This document shows, in pieces, positions 43,606-52,362 of a DNA stretch of 64,000 nt. Made by a program: the position numbers and the translations under genes. The notes below the pieces were generated by a model, which saw only the letters and a program-made list of their open reading frames with translations, did no database searches and had not been told where the DNA came from. The stretch is from positions 48,043 through 112,042 of the forward strand of contig ONNV01000009.1 in assembly GCA_900319225.1 (NCBI GenBank), read 5' to 3'. How positions within the stretch are numbered: the first letter of the stretch is position 1; every line of letters begins with the position of its first letter. Source of the stretch: an uncultured Prevotellaceae bacterium. GTDB taxonomy: Bacteria > Bacteroidota > Bacteroidia > Bacteroidales > Bacteroidaceae.

Positions 43606-44721
43606 CTATAGTACCCCCTTCGAAGAAGGGAGACTATAGTTCCAGATGTCGCGGCGGACGGCCTGTTTGAGGGCGCGGGCAAATGCCTTGAAAATGGCCT
43701 CAATCTTGTGGTGCTCGTTGTCACCCTGGGCCTGGATGTTCAGGTTCATTGCGGCGGCGTCGCTCAGGGACTTGAAGAAGTGCAGGAACATCTCGGTGGG
43801 CATCTCGCCAATCTTCTCACGCTTGAACTGGGCGTCCCAGACAAGCCAACTGCGGCCTCCAAAGTCCAGCACCACCTGAGCCATGCAGTCATCCATGGGT
43901 AGGGCGTATCCGTAGCGCTCTATGCCTCGCTTATCACCCAGGGCCTTGCGGATGCACTCGCCCAGCACGATTCCGGTATCCTCGATGGTGTGATGCTCGT
44001 CTACATAGAGGTCACCCTTAACCTTGATTGTCAGGTCCATACCTCCGTGACGGCCAATCTGCTCCAGCATGTGGTCAAAGAATCCAAGGCCGGTGCTGAT
44101 ATCGCACTTGCCTGTGCCGTCAACGTTCAGCTCAACCAGGATGTCGGTCTCCTTGGTTGCACGGTGGGCCGATGCACGGCGCTCGCCTGCAAAGATGAAC
44201 TCTGCCACCTTCCACCAGTCACGGGTGGCAAGGGCGCAAACGGATTTTACATCGTCCGATAAGCCATCGGCACTGTCCTGAAGCAGGATGGCGCGGCAGC
44301 CCAGGTTGCGGGCCAGCTCCACGTCTGTGGCACGGTCACCAATCACGTAGCTGGCACTGAGGTCATACTCATCGGTCATATATTTGCCGAACATGCCGGT
44401 GCCTGGCTTACGGGTGGGGGCGTTGTCCTCAGGGAAGTGAGGATCAATCAGAATATCATCAAACTCCACACCCTCACCTTTAAGGGTGTTCAGTATGAAG
44501 TTGTGAGTGGGCCAGAAATCAGCCTCCGGGTATGATGAGGTGCCCAGGCCGTCCTGATTGCTGGCCATTACGAACTCAAAGTCGGTGTGGTCGCTCAGGA
44601 ATGAGAGGGCGCGGAATACTCCCGGTACAAACTCCAGCTTGTCAAAGCTGTCAAGCTGCTCGTCGGACGGCTCTACTATTATGGTTCCGTCTCGGTCGAT
44701 GAATAGGACTCTCTTTTTCAT
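43606..44721 (-). CDS. hisB: Bifunctional histidinol-phosphatase / imidazoleglycerol-phosphate dehydratase
   Basis: A 371-residue fusion. Residues about 1-165: HAD phosphatase ('[12 protein letters not shown]', '[12 protein letters not shown]'). Residues about 180-371: dehydratase, with the metal-binding His clusters '[17 protein letters not shown]' and '[15 protein letters not shown]' and the terminal 'SSKGVL'. The zinc cysteines of E. coli HisB near 'CPH...C.CRKP' are absent ('[15 protein letters not shown]'). It does the sixth and eighth steps of histidine synthesis. Last gene of hisGDCB. Confidence 0.96.
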   Translation of the reverse strand: MKKRVLFIDRDGTIIVEPSDEQLDSFDKLEFVPGVFRALSFLSDHTDFEFVMASNQDGLGTSSYPEADFWPTHNFILNTLKGEGVEFDDILIDPHFPEDNAPTRKPGTGMFGKYMTDEYDLSASYVIGDRATDVELARNLGCRAILLQDSADGLSDDVKSVCALATRDWWKVAEFIFAGERRASAHRATKETDILVELNVDGTGKCDISTGLGFFDHMLEQIGRHGGMDLTIKVKGDLYVDEHHTIEDTGIVLGECIRKALGDKRGIERYGYALPMDDCMAQVVLDFGGRSWLVWDAQFKREKIGEMPTEMFLHFFKSLSDAAAMNLNIQAQGDNEHHKIEAIFKAFARALKQAVRRDIWNYSLPSSKGVL

Positions 44722-44734
44722 ATATGTTTTTTTA

Positions 44735-45002
44735 CCATTCGGCGGGTTGCTCGCTGCTTCGCAGCTCGGTTGTTTTTGGCTTTCTTGGCCTTTGGCCTTG
44801 AAAGCCGCTAGCTGGAAACGTATTATTGTATTAGAAGCATTTTACCTTTTTTTAGTTTGGGGCGGCGACGAAACCAAGCCATTTACGCTTCGCTTTAATG
44901 GTTTGGTTTTACTGGGTGCAGCTGGAATCCTTGTGCGGATTTGGGTCACGCTTGTGGATACGCAGGTGCGATTGTGTTGGTTTTTGGGTGCAACTGGAAG
45001 CC
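44735..45002. repeat. Modular hairpin element in the hisC-hisB gap
   Basis: A chain of short palindromes: CTCGCTGCTTCGCAGC, TTGGCTTTCTTGGCCTTTGG, then a spacer with TATTATTGTATTAGAAGC and GTTTGGGGCGGCGACG, then a GTAAAAC-type hairpin and GGTGCAGCTGGAA. The same order occurs at 46.1 and 47.6 kb and, reversed, at 51.9 kb. Confidence 0.88.
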
Positions 45003-46043
45003 TTAGTTGTTGTAGGCTCTCAGGGCATCCATTAGTGCATTATTCTCTACCACTGTTCCTATGGTAACTCTAAGGCTGTTGCCGCAGAGGGCGATTTTGC
45101 TGCGGTTGCGGACTATGATGCCTTGGTCTACCAGGTAGTTGTAGGTGGCGGCGGCGTCTTTTACGCGGGCCAGGAAGAAGTTGGCATCAGAGGGATAGAC
45201 CTTGATGCAGCAACTGAGCTTGGCGAAATCGGCCATGAGGCGGGTGCGCTCCTTGAGGATGGACTGTACCCATCCCTGGACGCGGTCATGCTGCATCACC
45301 TCCTCCATGGCACGCTGCTGAGTGAGCAGGTTGATGTTGTAGGGATACTTGACCTTGTTCATTATGCCTATGATATCGGGCTGCGCGAAGGCCATTCCCA
45401 GACGGATTCCCGCCATTCCCCATGCCTTGGAGAATGTCTGGAGCACAATCAGGTTGGGACGGCTCTCAAGCTGCTTGAGATATGAAGGCACGCCTGCAAA
45501 ATCTATGTAAGCCTCATCTACAATCACGATTCCGTCAAAACTGTCCAGCACACGGTCAATCACCTCACGGTCAATGTTGTTGGCCGATGGGTTATTGGGC
45601 GAGCAGAAGAATACCAGTTTTGTGTTGGCGTCAATGGCAGAGAGAATCTTGTCGGCGCTGGGCTGGAAGTTCTCATCCATGAGCACGCGACGGTACTCTA
45701 CGTCATTGATATCGGCACAAACCCCGTACATGCCGTAGGTGGGCTCGATGGCCACGGCGTTATCCACGCACGGACGGCAGAATATGCGATACATCAGGTC
45801 TATGGCCTCATCGCTTCCGTTGCCCAGGAAAATGGACTGTTCCTGTACTCCCTTTATCTCGGCAATACGTTTCTTGAGATCACGCTGCAGGGGGTCCGGA
45901 TAACGGTTTACCGGATTGTTGTAAGGGTTCTCATTGGCGTCCAGGAACACCTTGGCGTCCTTGCCCTGGTACTCATCGCGGGCGGATGTGTAGGGGCTTA
46001 GGCTCCAGATGTTGGGTCTTACCAAATCTTTTAGTTGTTTCAT
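45003..46043 (-). CDS. hisC: Histidinol-phosphate aminotransferase
   Basis: A 346-residue PLP enzyme that converts imidazole acetol-phosphate to histidinol-phosphate. '[15 protein letters not shown]' at the start, '[13 protein letters not shown]', '[12 protein letters not shown]', '[11 protein letters not shown]' and the cofactor lysine in '[16 protein letters not shown]' are all present. It is followed and preceded by the same non-coding element. Length is typical. Confidence 0.97.
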   Translation of the reverse strand: MKQLKDLVRPNIWSLSPYTSARDEYQGKDAKVFLDANENPYNNPVNRYPDPLQRDLKKRIAEIKGVQEQSIFLGNGSDEAIDLMYRIFCRPCVDNAVAIEPTYGMYGVCADINDVEYRRVLMDENFQPSADKILSAIDANTKLVFFCSPNNPSANNIDREVIDRVLDSFDGIVIVDEAYIDFAGVPSYLKQLESRPNLIVLQTFSKAWGMAGIRLGMAFAQPDIIGIMNKVKYPYNINLLTQQRAMEEVMQHDRVQGWVQSILKERTRLMADFAKLSCCIKVYPSDANFFLARVKDAAATYNYLVDQGIIVRNRSKIALCGNSLRVTIGTVVENNALMDALRAYNN

Positions 46044-46056
46044 TTTCTTTATTTCT

Positions 46057-46325
46057 TTCGGTTTCCATCCGGCGGGCTCTCGCTGCTTCGCAGCTCGGGA
46101 GTTTTTGGCTTTCTTGGCCTTTGGCCTTGAAAGCCGCTAGCTGGAAACGTATTATTGTATTAGAAGCATTTTACCTTTTTTTAGTTTGGGGCGGCGACGT
46201 TAGTTTGGGGCGGCGACGCCCCAAACCCGCTTCATTTCATTCCGCTCTGCCGGCCTTCCAGGCCGGGTAAAACCAATCCATTTACGCTTCACTTTAATGG
46301 TTTGGTTTTACTTGGTGCAACTGGA
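46057..46325. repeat. Modular hairpin element in the hisD-hisC gap
   Basis: Same modules as at 44.7 kb, plus a duplicated TTAGTTTGGGGCGGCGACG and an extra GGGCGGCGACGCCCC / GCCGGCCTTCCAGGCCGG pair. Its far end (GGTTTTACTTGGTGCAACTGG) overlaps the stop and the last codons of hisD. Confidence 0.88.
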
Positions 46326-47603
46326 AACAGTAGCTAAACGTATAGATACTGCGTTCTTATGGGCGTCAAGGTACTCGCCGGCGGCCATGGTCTCGATTAC
46401 GGGACCTAGGGTCTGGAGACCCTGCCGGGTGAGCTGCTGGAATGTTATCTTACGCATAAAACTGTCTATGTTCACACCTGAGTAGGCCTTGGCGTAGCCG
46501 CTTGTGGGCAGTGTGTGGTTGGTGCCCGATGCATAATCGCCGGCGCTCTCCGGTGACCAGGGGCCGATGAACACGGAGCCTGCGTTCACAACGCGCTCGG
46601 CCAGTTCATTGGCGTTGGCGGTCTGGATGATCAGGTGCTCGGGGGCATACTCATTGGTCATCTCAATGATCTCATCGTCATTGCTGAGCAGGATCATACG
46701 GCTGTTGCCAAGTGAAGCCTGTGCAATCTCGTTACGTGGCAGCAGAGCAACCTGACGGTCAACCTCGGCCTGCACCTTATCTATAAGTTCAGCTGATGTG
46801 GTGAGCAGGATTACCTGACTGTCACGTCCGTGCTCGGCCTGTGACAGGAGGTCGGCAGCTACGAATGCGGGGTTGGCCTGGGCATCGGCAATGACCTCAA
46901 CCTCAGACGGGCCGGCGGGCATATCAATAGCTACATCCTTGAGTGACACAATCTGCTTGGCAGCGGTAACGTAGGGGTTACCGGGGCCGAATATCTTGGA
47001 TACCTTGGGTACGCTCTCCGTTCCGTATGCCATGGCGGCAATGGCCTGTGATCCGCCCAACTTGAAGAAGCGGTTCACGCCTGCTACCTGTGCGGCGTAG
47101 AGAATGGCGGGGTTGACCTTACCGTTCTGTCCGGGAGGAGTGCAAAGCACAATCTCCTGACAGCCGGCTGTGCGGGCGGGAATGGCCAGCATCAGCACTG
47201 TTGAGAACAGGGGTGCTGTGCCGCCGGGGATATAGAGTCCTACCTTTGTGATAGGTACCGCTTTCTGCCAGCAGGTCACGCCCGGGGTGGTCTCTACCTT
47301 ACCAAGTGAGGGCAGCTGTGACTCGTGGAACTTGCGTATGTTCTGGGCGGCGCGGTCTATGGCATCGCGCAGAGCGGCGGGTACAAGTGCTGCAGCCTCA
47401 TCAAGCTCGGCCTGGCTTACGGCAAGTGAGTCAAGCTGAACCTTGTCAAACTGGAGCTCGTAATCCTTAAGGGCCTGGTCTCCGCCTTGGCGTACGGTGT
47501 CAAGGACGGCCTGGACGCGGTCGTAGAGGCCGGCTACGCTTAGGGCGGGGCGGCTCAGGAGGTCGGGCCACTGGGGCTTTTGGGGGTTCTTTACTATTTT
47601 CAT
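46308..47603 (-). CDS. hisD: Histidinol dehydrogenase
   Basis: A 431-residue zinc enzyme that oxidises histidinol to histidine in two NAD-linked steps. 'GLYIPGGTAPLFSTVLM', 'FKLGGSQAIAAMAYGT', 'KIFGPGNPYVTAAKQ', 'DMPAGPSEVEVIAD' and 'LSQAEHGRDSQ' are family motifs; 'NEYAPEHL' carries the catalytic Glu-His. The last residues (VSSCTK) come from the repeat element that follows and look like an added or changed tail. Confidence 0.97.
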   Translation of the reverse strand: MKIVKNPQKPQWPDLLSRPALSVAGLYDRVQAVLDTVRQGGDQALKDYELQFDKVQLDSLAVSQAELDEAAALVPAALRDAIDRAAQNIRKFHESQLPSLGKVETTPGVTCWQKAVPITKVGLYIPGGTAPLFSTVLMLAIPARTAGCQEIVLCTPPGQNGKVNPAILYAAQVAGVNRFFKLGGSQAIAAMAYGTESVPKVSKIFGPGNPYVTAAKQIVSLKDVAIDMPAGPSEVEVIADAQANPAFVAADLLSQAEHGRDSQVILLTTSAELIDKVQAEVDRQVALLPRNEIAQASLGNSRMILLSNDDEIIEMTNEYAPEHLIIQTANANELAERVVNAGSVFIGPWSPESAGDYASGTNHTLPTSGYAKAYSGVNIDSFMRKITFQQLTRQGLQTLGPVIETMAAGEYLDAHKNAVSIRLATVSSCTK

Positions 47604-47633
47604 ATTCTTTTCATTCTTTCCATTTTATCTATT

Positions 47634-47890
47634 TACATCCGGCGGGCTCTCACCGCTTTGCGGCTCGGCTGTTTTTGGCTTTCTTGGCCTTTGGCCATGA
47701 AAGCCGCTAGCTGGAAACGTATTATTGTATTAGAAGCATTTTACCTTTTTTTAGTTTGGGGCGGCGACGCCCCAAATCCGCTTCATTACATTTCATTCCG
47801 CTCTGCCGGCCTTCCAGGCCGGGTAAAACCAAGAGGTTTTACGCTTTGCTTAAACCTTTTGGTTTTACTGGGTGCAACTGGGATCCTTGT
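47634..47890. repeat. Modular hairpin element in the hisG-hisD gap
   Basis: Third copy in the his operon, with GGGGCGGCGACGCCCC, CCGGCCTTCCAGGCCGG and a long GTAAAACC...GGTTTTAC hairpin. It is followed at once by the palindrome pair at 47896-47992. Confidence 0.88.
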
Positions 47891-47895
47891 GCGGA

Positions 47896-47992
47896 ATGTG
47901 GAATTGGGGACAGTCCCCTTTTCCACGTGTTGATGTTTCCTATAATCGCTTGCTTTAATATGTGGAAAAGGGGACTGTCCCCAATTCCACAT
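47896..47992. repeat. Paired GGGGAC palindromes before hisG end
   Basis: Two palindromes, 47896-47928 and 47961-47992, are also inverted copies of each other (one arm AATTGGGG, the other AAAAGGGG), so they can fold alone or together. They end 3 bp from the hisG stop. Confidence 0.88.
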
Positions 47993-47995
47993 TTT

Positions 47996-48847
47996 TCAGA
48001 GGATCATCTTCTCGATGGGGAGAACAAGGATACCCTCAGCACCGGCGGCTTTGAGCTTGCCGATGATTTCCCAGAAACGTTTTTCGTCGAGAACGGCGTG
48101 AACTGAGCTCCAGCCTTTCTGTGCCAAAGGCATTACGGTGGGGCTCTTTATGCCGGGAAGCTGGGCGATTACCTCTTCCATGCTGTCATCGGGCACGTTC
48201 ATCATTATGTATTTCTTGCCCTGGGCAGCCTTTACAGCATCAAAGCGGAACAGCAGCTCCTCAAGGATGGCCTTCTTATCGGCATCCATACTCGGGTTAC
48301 CGATGAGCAGAGCCTCGGACTGCATTACAACCTCAACCTCACGCAGGTTGTTGCTTACCAGGGTTGAGCCTGAACTTACAATGTCAAAGATGGCGTCGGC
48401 CAGACCTATGCCGGGGGCAATCTCAACGGATCCGGTGATGACGTGAGTCTCGGCCTTGATACCCTTCTCATCAAAGAATGTCTTAAGGATTCCGGGGTAG
48501 GAGGTGGCAACCTTCTTGCCGTTGAACCAGTCAAGACCCGGATAGTCAATGGCCTTGGGGATGGCCAGAGAGAGGCGGCAGCGGCTGAATCCCAGACGCT
48601 TGATTACATCGGCCTTCTCATTGCGCTCCACAAACTCATTCTCACCCACGATACCTACATCGGCAACGCCGCCGGCAACTGACTGGGGTATGTCATCATC
48701 ACGCAGGAACAGTACCTCGACCGGGAAGTTTCCGGCCTGAACCAGAAGTGTTCTCTTGGATACTCCCAGGCTGATGCCTGATTCCTGAAGCAGTTCCATC
48801 GTCTCGTCATACAGACGACCTTTTGATTGTACAGCTATTCTCAACAT
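47996..48847 (-). CDS. hisG: ATP phosphoribosyltransferase, long form
   Basis: A 283-residue enzyme for the first step of histidine synthesis, joining PRPP and ATP. 'LRIAVQSKGRLYDETMELL' at the start, 'DVGIVGENEF', then the PRPP loop 'IVSSGSTLVSNNLREVE'. The C-terminal about 80 residues form the regulatory domain ('MMNVPDDSMEEVIAQLPG'), so this is the long, feedback-inhibited hexamer form that does not need HisZ. First gene of hisGDCB, after the attenuator. Confidence 0.97.
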   Translation of the reverse strand: MLRIAVQSKGRLYDETMELLQESGISLGVSKRTLLVQAGNFPVEVLFLRDDDIPQSVAGGVADVGIVGENEFVERNEKADVIKRLGFSRCRLSLAIPKAIDYPGLDWFNGKKVATSYPGILKTFFDEKGIKAETHVITGSVEIAPGIGLADAIFDIVSSGSTLVSNNLREVEVVMQSEALLIGNPSMDADKKAILEELLFRFDAVKAAQGKKYIMMNVPDDSMEEVIAQLPGIKSPTVMPLAQKGWSSVHAVLDEKRFWEIIGKLKAAGAEGILVLPIEKMIL

Positions 48848-48872
48848 ATCTATTTGGTTTTAATTATTTCAA

Positions 48873-48905
48873 CAAAAAAAGGCTCACCGTTTATCGGCAA
48901 GCCTT
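48873..48905 (-). terminator. his attenuator terminator, with competing antiterminator
   Basis: On the minus strand GGCTTGCCG...CGGTGAGCC is followed by TTTTTTT before hisG. A competing helix is visible: 48932-48941 (reads AUCGGUAGGC in the RNA) can pair over ten bases with 48893-48902 (GCUUGCCGAU), two of them G-U and one U-G, and so block the terminator. Confidence 0.85.
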
Positions 48906-48940
48906 AAGTATGATGTTATACGCCATTATCAGCCTACCGA

Positions 48941-48988
48941 TCAGGATCTGCAGGTATGATGGTGGTGATATACGCTTATCTGTTTCAT
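48941..48988 (-). CDS. hisL: his operon leader peptide
   Basis: A 15-residue open frame MKQISVYHHHHTCRS followed by TGA. Four His codons in a row (48956-48967) are the mark of an attenuation leader. When His-tRNA is low the ribosome would stall there, leaving 48932-48941 free to pair with 48893-48902 and keep the terminator open; when His-tRNA is plentiful it reaches the stop codon and covers that strand. The ATG lies just 9 bp after the -7 box. The match to the E. coli mechanism is by structure, not sequence. Confidence 0.85.
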   Translation of the reverse strand: MKQISVYHHHHTCRS

Positions 48989-48996
48989 TCTGACCG

Positions 48997-49028
48997 CAAA
49001 ATTACTTGCAATAATCGGTATATCCAAA
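48997..49028 (-). promoter_or_regulatory. his operon promoter
   Basis: On the minus strand TTTG (49025-49028), 20 bp, then TAATTTTG (48997-49004): both the -33 and the -7 boxes with consensus spacing. It overlaps the region upstream of the divergent transglycosylase gene. Confidence 0.75.
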
Positions 49029-49097
49029 TTTCTGCTCTGTTTTATGCATTATGTAATGTCATTAATAGGGTATTGGGGATAAGTAAAATTTTTGTAT

Positions 49098-49105
49098 TAT
49101 CTTTG
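49098..49105 (+). promoter_or_regulatory. -7 box for the transglycosylase gene
   Basis: TATCTTTG, 27 bp before the ATG at 49133. Confidence 0.65.
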
Positions 49106-49132
49106 CAGCAGAAATCAGATTTCCGGTATTTG

Positions 49133-49876
49133 ATGGAAGAAACCAAATACAACGGGCCGGAGATGAATTCCAGGAAATTGTTTGTCCTGATCCTGACTGC
49201 GGCCCTGATACTGATGCTGTTCCTGACACGTCCTGGGAATACGGACAGCCTCAGTGATTCTGACAAAGGGACTACTCAACAGCTCACGGAGCAGTACCTT
49301 TATATCTCCCCATTTGACTCTCTGTTCCGTCTGTACGCTGACAGCGTATGTGACTGGAAAATGCTTGCAGCCATTGCTTACGTGGAGTCCAAGTTTGATA
49401 CTACAGCCAAATCACACGTGGGAGCTATGGGCCTGATGCAGATTATGCCGGCCACCTATCACCATATGCTGGCCAAGATGGATGTGCCCGATACATTGGC
49501 GCAGAACGTGGAGCTTGACGTAAGGGTAGCGGTACGTTATCTGGATGAACTGAGCGGGCTGTTCAGTTTTATCAATGAGAACGAGCGTATCAACTACATG
49601 CTGGCAAGTTATAACGGAGGCTCCAACCATATCTTTGATGCCATGCGTCTGGCTCGTAAATATGGTGTGAACCGTTATAGCTGGAGCAGTCTTAGACCGA
49701 TACTCGAGTCGCTGTCGGATTCGGCCGTATACAATGACAGTGTGTGCCTGTTCGGCAAATTTGACGCAACAGAGACAGTGAACTATGTAAACCGTGTAAA
49801 CCGCAAATATAAAGAGTACAGGAGCCAGGAACTGATGTTCCTAGCACTTGAAAAATATGCAGAAAACAACAAGTAA
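49133..49876 (+). CDS. SLT-domain lytic transglycosylase
   Basis: A 247-residue protein from the ATG at 49133 (or 49163); the much longer open frame upstream runs over the his leader and is not supported. An N-terminal helix (about 14-33) anchors or exports it. Residues about 65-190 are a soluble lytic transglycosylase domain: 'IAYVESKFDTTAKSHVGAMG', with catalytic Glu in 'VESKFD', then 'GLMQIMPATY' and 'NYMLASYNGGSNHI'. It cuts peptidoglycan to anhydro-muropeptides. Its stop overlaps the next gene's start by one base. Confidence 0.9.
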   Translation: MEETKYNGPEMNSRKLFVLILTAALILMLFLTRPGNTDSLSDSDKGTTQQLTEQYLYISPFDSLFRLYADSVCDWKMLAAIAYVESKFDTTAKSHVGAMGLMQIMPATYHHMLAKMDVPDTLAQNVELDVRVAVRYLDELSGLFSFINENERINYMLASYNGGSNHIFDAMRLARKYGVNRYSWSSLRPILESLSDSAVYNDSVCLFGKFDATETVNYVNRVNRKYKEYRSQELMFLALEKYAENNK

Positions 49877-51366
49877 TGAGATACATTATTACAATTGATC
49901 AGCGCACATCATCGTCCAAGGCGCTGCTTTTTGATGACAAACTGAATCTGATAGACTGTAAGATGATTCCTCACAAGGTGAACCACCCCAGAGAGGATTG
50001 GGTGGAGGCCGATGCCGAGGAGATTTACAACAATACCGTAGCTGCCGTTAAGCAGCTCAACCTGCCCCAGGATCCCGATACAACATTCTCAATATCAATG
50101 GTTAACCAGCGTGAGACTGTGGTCGTATGGGACAAGAAGACCGGCAGACCCGTCTATCCGGCCGTGATGTGGCAGTGCCGCCGCGGATCGTCTTTCTGTC
50201 AGGAACTCATAGACAAAGGTTACGAGACAACCATAAAGGAACGTACAGGCCTTATCCCCGATACATACTTTTCAGGTAGTGGCGTGAAATGGATTCTGGA
50301 CAACGTACCAAGCGTAAGGGAACGGGCCGACAGGGGTGATATCCTTATGGGAACCATAGATACATGGCTCATCTGGAAACTCACCGGCGGCAAAAATCAT
50401 GTGACTGATTACTCAAATGCATCACGTACCCTGCTGTTCAATATCAACACCCTTGAATGGGATCCCGATATACTGCGTGTGTTCACCATTCCCGCACAGA
50501 TGCTGCCCGAGACCAAACCGTCGGACAGTGTGTTCGGTGAGACCGATATAGAGGGCCTGCTGCCCAAACCCGTGCAGATTGCAGGTGTGCTTGGAAACTC
50601 ACACGGTGCCCTGGTGGGCCAGCTCTGTTTTGAGCCGGGCGAGGGTAAGACCACATACGGAACCGGATCATCAGTGATGTTCAACGTGGGTGAAAGCCCG
50701 GTTGCTGCACCCAACGGTATGGTATGCTCAGTGGGCTACTCCATGTTTGACCGAAACTATTACGTGGTTGAGGGCCATGTGCACTCATCGGGCGCAGTCC
50801 TGGATTGGATTATAGACAATATGGGTCTGGTAGAGTCTATGGATGGTACACAGACTCTGGCACAGAGCGTGCCCAATAACGCCGGCGTCTATTTTGTTCC
50901 GGCATTCTCAGGTCTTGGTTCACCCTGGTGGGTTCCTGATGCCAAGGCCATGATAACAGGTCTTACCATGCAGGCTACACGCGCCCATGTGGTTCGTGCC
51001 GCCCTTGAATCAATAGCATATCAGGTGGCCGATGTTGTGGAACTGGCCATGCGTGACCTCAAGACTCCGCTGCGTGAGCTCTCCATAGACGGCGAGTCTG
51101 CCAAGAATGATTTCCTGATGCAGTTCCAGGCCGATATCCTGGGATTCCCCGTAAAGCGTATGGGACTGGAGGAGGCCTCCGGTCTGGGATCAGCCATTCT
51201 GAACTGCTGCGCCTGCGGCATATTCACATCCGTCCAGCAGATCAAGGAACTCCGAAAGATCAGCGAGATCTGCCTTCCCGACATGAAACCGGACGAGCGC
51301 ATCAAGAACCGCCAGGGCTGGCTCCAAGCCGTCCATGCGGTAATGCTCTCCGCTAAGCATAACTGA
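49876..51366 (+). CDS. glpK: Glycerol kinase-like FGGY carbohydrate kinase, altered active site
   Basis: A 496-residue FGGY kinase very like GlpK: 'NQRETVVVWDKKTGRPVYPA', 'MWQCRRGSSF', 'YFSGSGVKWILDNV', 'GTIDTWLIWKLTGG', 'DYSNASRTLLFNINTL' and 'YGTGSSVMFN'. Glycerol-binding R-E, W and Y positions are kept. But the catalytic aspartate, in 'GDQQAAL' or 'GDSHGAL' of other enzymes, is Asn here (GNSHGAL, residue 241), and the N-terminal phosphate loop DQGT is DQRT. It may be inactive, slow or act on another substrate. It overlaps the transglycosylase gene by one base. Confidence 0.85.
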   Translation: MRYIITIDQRTSSSKALLFDDKLNLIDCKMIPHKVNHPREDWVEADAEEIYNNTVAAVKQLNLPQDPDTTFSISMVNQRETVVVWDKKTGRPVYPAVMWQCRRGSSFCQELIDKGYETTIKERTGLIPDTYFSGSGVKWILDNVPSVRERADRGDILMGTIDTWLIWKLTGGKNHVTDYSNASRTLLFNINTLEWDPDILRVFTIPAQMLPETKPSDSVFGETDIEGLLPKPVQIAGVLGNSHGALVGQLCFEPGEGKTTYGTGSSVMFNVGESPVAAPNGMVCSVGYSMFDRNYYVVEGHVHSSGAVLDWIIDNMGLVESMDGTQTLAQSVPNNAGVYFVPAFSGLGSPWWVPDAKAMITGLTMQATRAHVVRAALESIAYQVADVVELAMRDLKTPLRELSIDGESAKNDFLMQFQADILGFPVKRMGLEEASGLGSAILNCCACGIFTSVQQIKELRKISEICLPDMKPDERIKNRQGWLQAVHAVMLSAKHN

Positions 51367-51370
51367 TTAA

Positions 51371-51885
51371 TTACCATGCGGCGGGTTTGCTCGCGCCTTT
51401 GGCGCTCGGGCGTTTTTGTTTACGTGTCCGTAAACAATCCAGCCAATGAATTGGCTGGCTACCATTATCCAATGCCTACGGCATTAACCTGTGCCGTTAG
51501 GCACATTATAGGGGTAGCCAGCAGTTTCAACTGCTGGTTCTTTCCAAACATAAATACGTTTCCCTGTGCGTATACCTAATTCGCACAAGTTTTCCATCTG
51601 CACACACCAACACGGTCCCCAGCTGCAGTTAAGTAAAACGGAATCCCGACAGCGAAGCGTTGTCGGGATTCCGTTTTACCCGGCCTGGAAGGCCGGCAGA
51701 GTGGAGCGGGATTATATCCCGCGGAACGGGTTTGGGGCGTCGCCGCCCCAAACTAAAAAAGGTAAAATGCTTCTAATACAATAATACTTTTCCAGCTAGC
51801 GACTTTTTAGGCCCAAAGGGCCATAAAAGTCAAAAAAGACCGAGCTGCGAAGCAGCGAGAGCCCGTTGTAAAACTTCAGCCGGCA
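51371..51885. repeat. Modular hairpin elements between glpK and smpB
   Basis: 525 bp with no gene. The right part (about 51640-51885) is the his-operon element in reverse: a GTAAAAC...hairpin, GGGGCGTCGCCGCCCC, CTTCTAATACAATAATA, CCAGCTAGCGAC, GAGCTGCGAAGCAGCGAGAGC. The left part has other palindromes (GTTTACGTGTCCGTAAAC, CCAGCCAATGAATTGGCTGG, CCAGCAGTTTCAACTGCTGG). Confidence 0.85.
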
Positions 51886-51891
51886 AAATTT

Positions 51892-52356
51892 TTATACCCT
51901 GAAAGCCCGAGCCATCTCCCGCTTATCCTCATTCTCTTTGATTGACTGCCGCTTATCATACTCATGCTTACCCTTAGCCAAAGCAATAACCAGCTTGGCC
52001 AGCCCGGTATCGTTGATGAAGAGCCGGGTGGGGACGATGGTGAATCCGGGATTCTTGCTCTCGGCGGCAAGTTTGCGGAGCTCCTTCTTGGTGAGCAGCA
52101 GCTTGCGGTCACGACGGGCGTCGTGGTTGTTGTAGGATCCGTAGAAATACTGGGCTATGTGCATGCCTTTTACCCAGAGCTCACCGTTTATGAATGTGCA
52201 GTAGGTATCGGCCAGGCTGGCTTTGCTTTCACGGATGGATTTTATCTCCGTTCCGGTGAGCACAATGCCGGCTGTCCAGGTATCAAGCAGCTCGTAGTCA
52301 AACGTGGCGCGCTTGTTCTTTATGTTTACGTTCTTGGACGCAGTGCGCTTGGCCAT
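51892..52356 (-). CDS. smpB: SsrA-binding protein SmpB
   Basis: A 154-residue protein that brings tmRNA to stalled ribosomes. '[38 protein letters not shown]' region, 'EL WVKGMHI'-like text, '[20 protein letters not shown]' and a basic core are all there; the quoted parts are in order. The C-terminal tail that becomes a helix in the ribosome is short, ending RAFRV. It lies 6 bp after a NigD-like gene. Confidence 0.96.
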   Translation of the reverse strand: MAKRTASKNVNIKNKRATFDYELLDTWTAGIVLTGTEIKSIRESKASLADTYCTFINGELWVKGMHIAQYFYGSYNNHDARRDRKLLLTKKELRKLAAESKNPGFTIVPTRLFINDTGLAKLVIALAKGKHEYDKRQSIKENEDKREMARAFRV

Positions 52357-52362
52357 GAGTTA

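Noticed and set aside
48956-49132. Longer N-terminus for the transglycosylase
   Set aside because: It runs over the his leader and both promoters; the -7 box at 49098 lies inside it.
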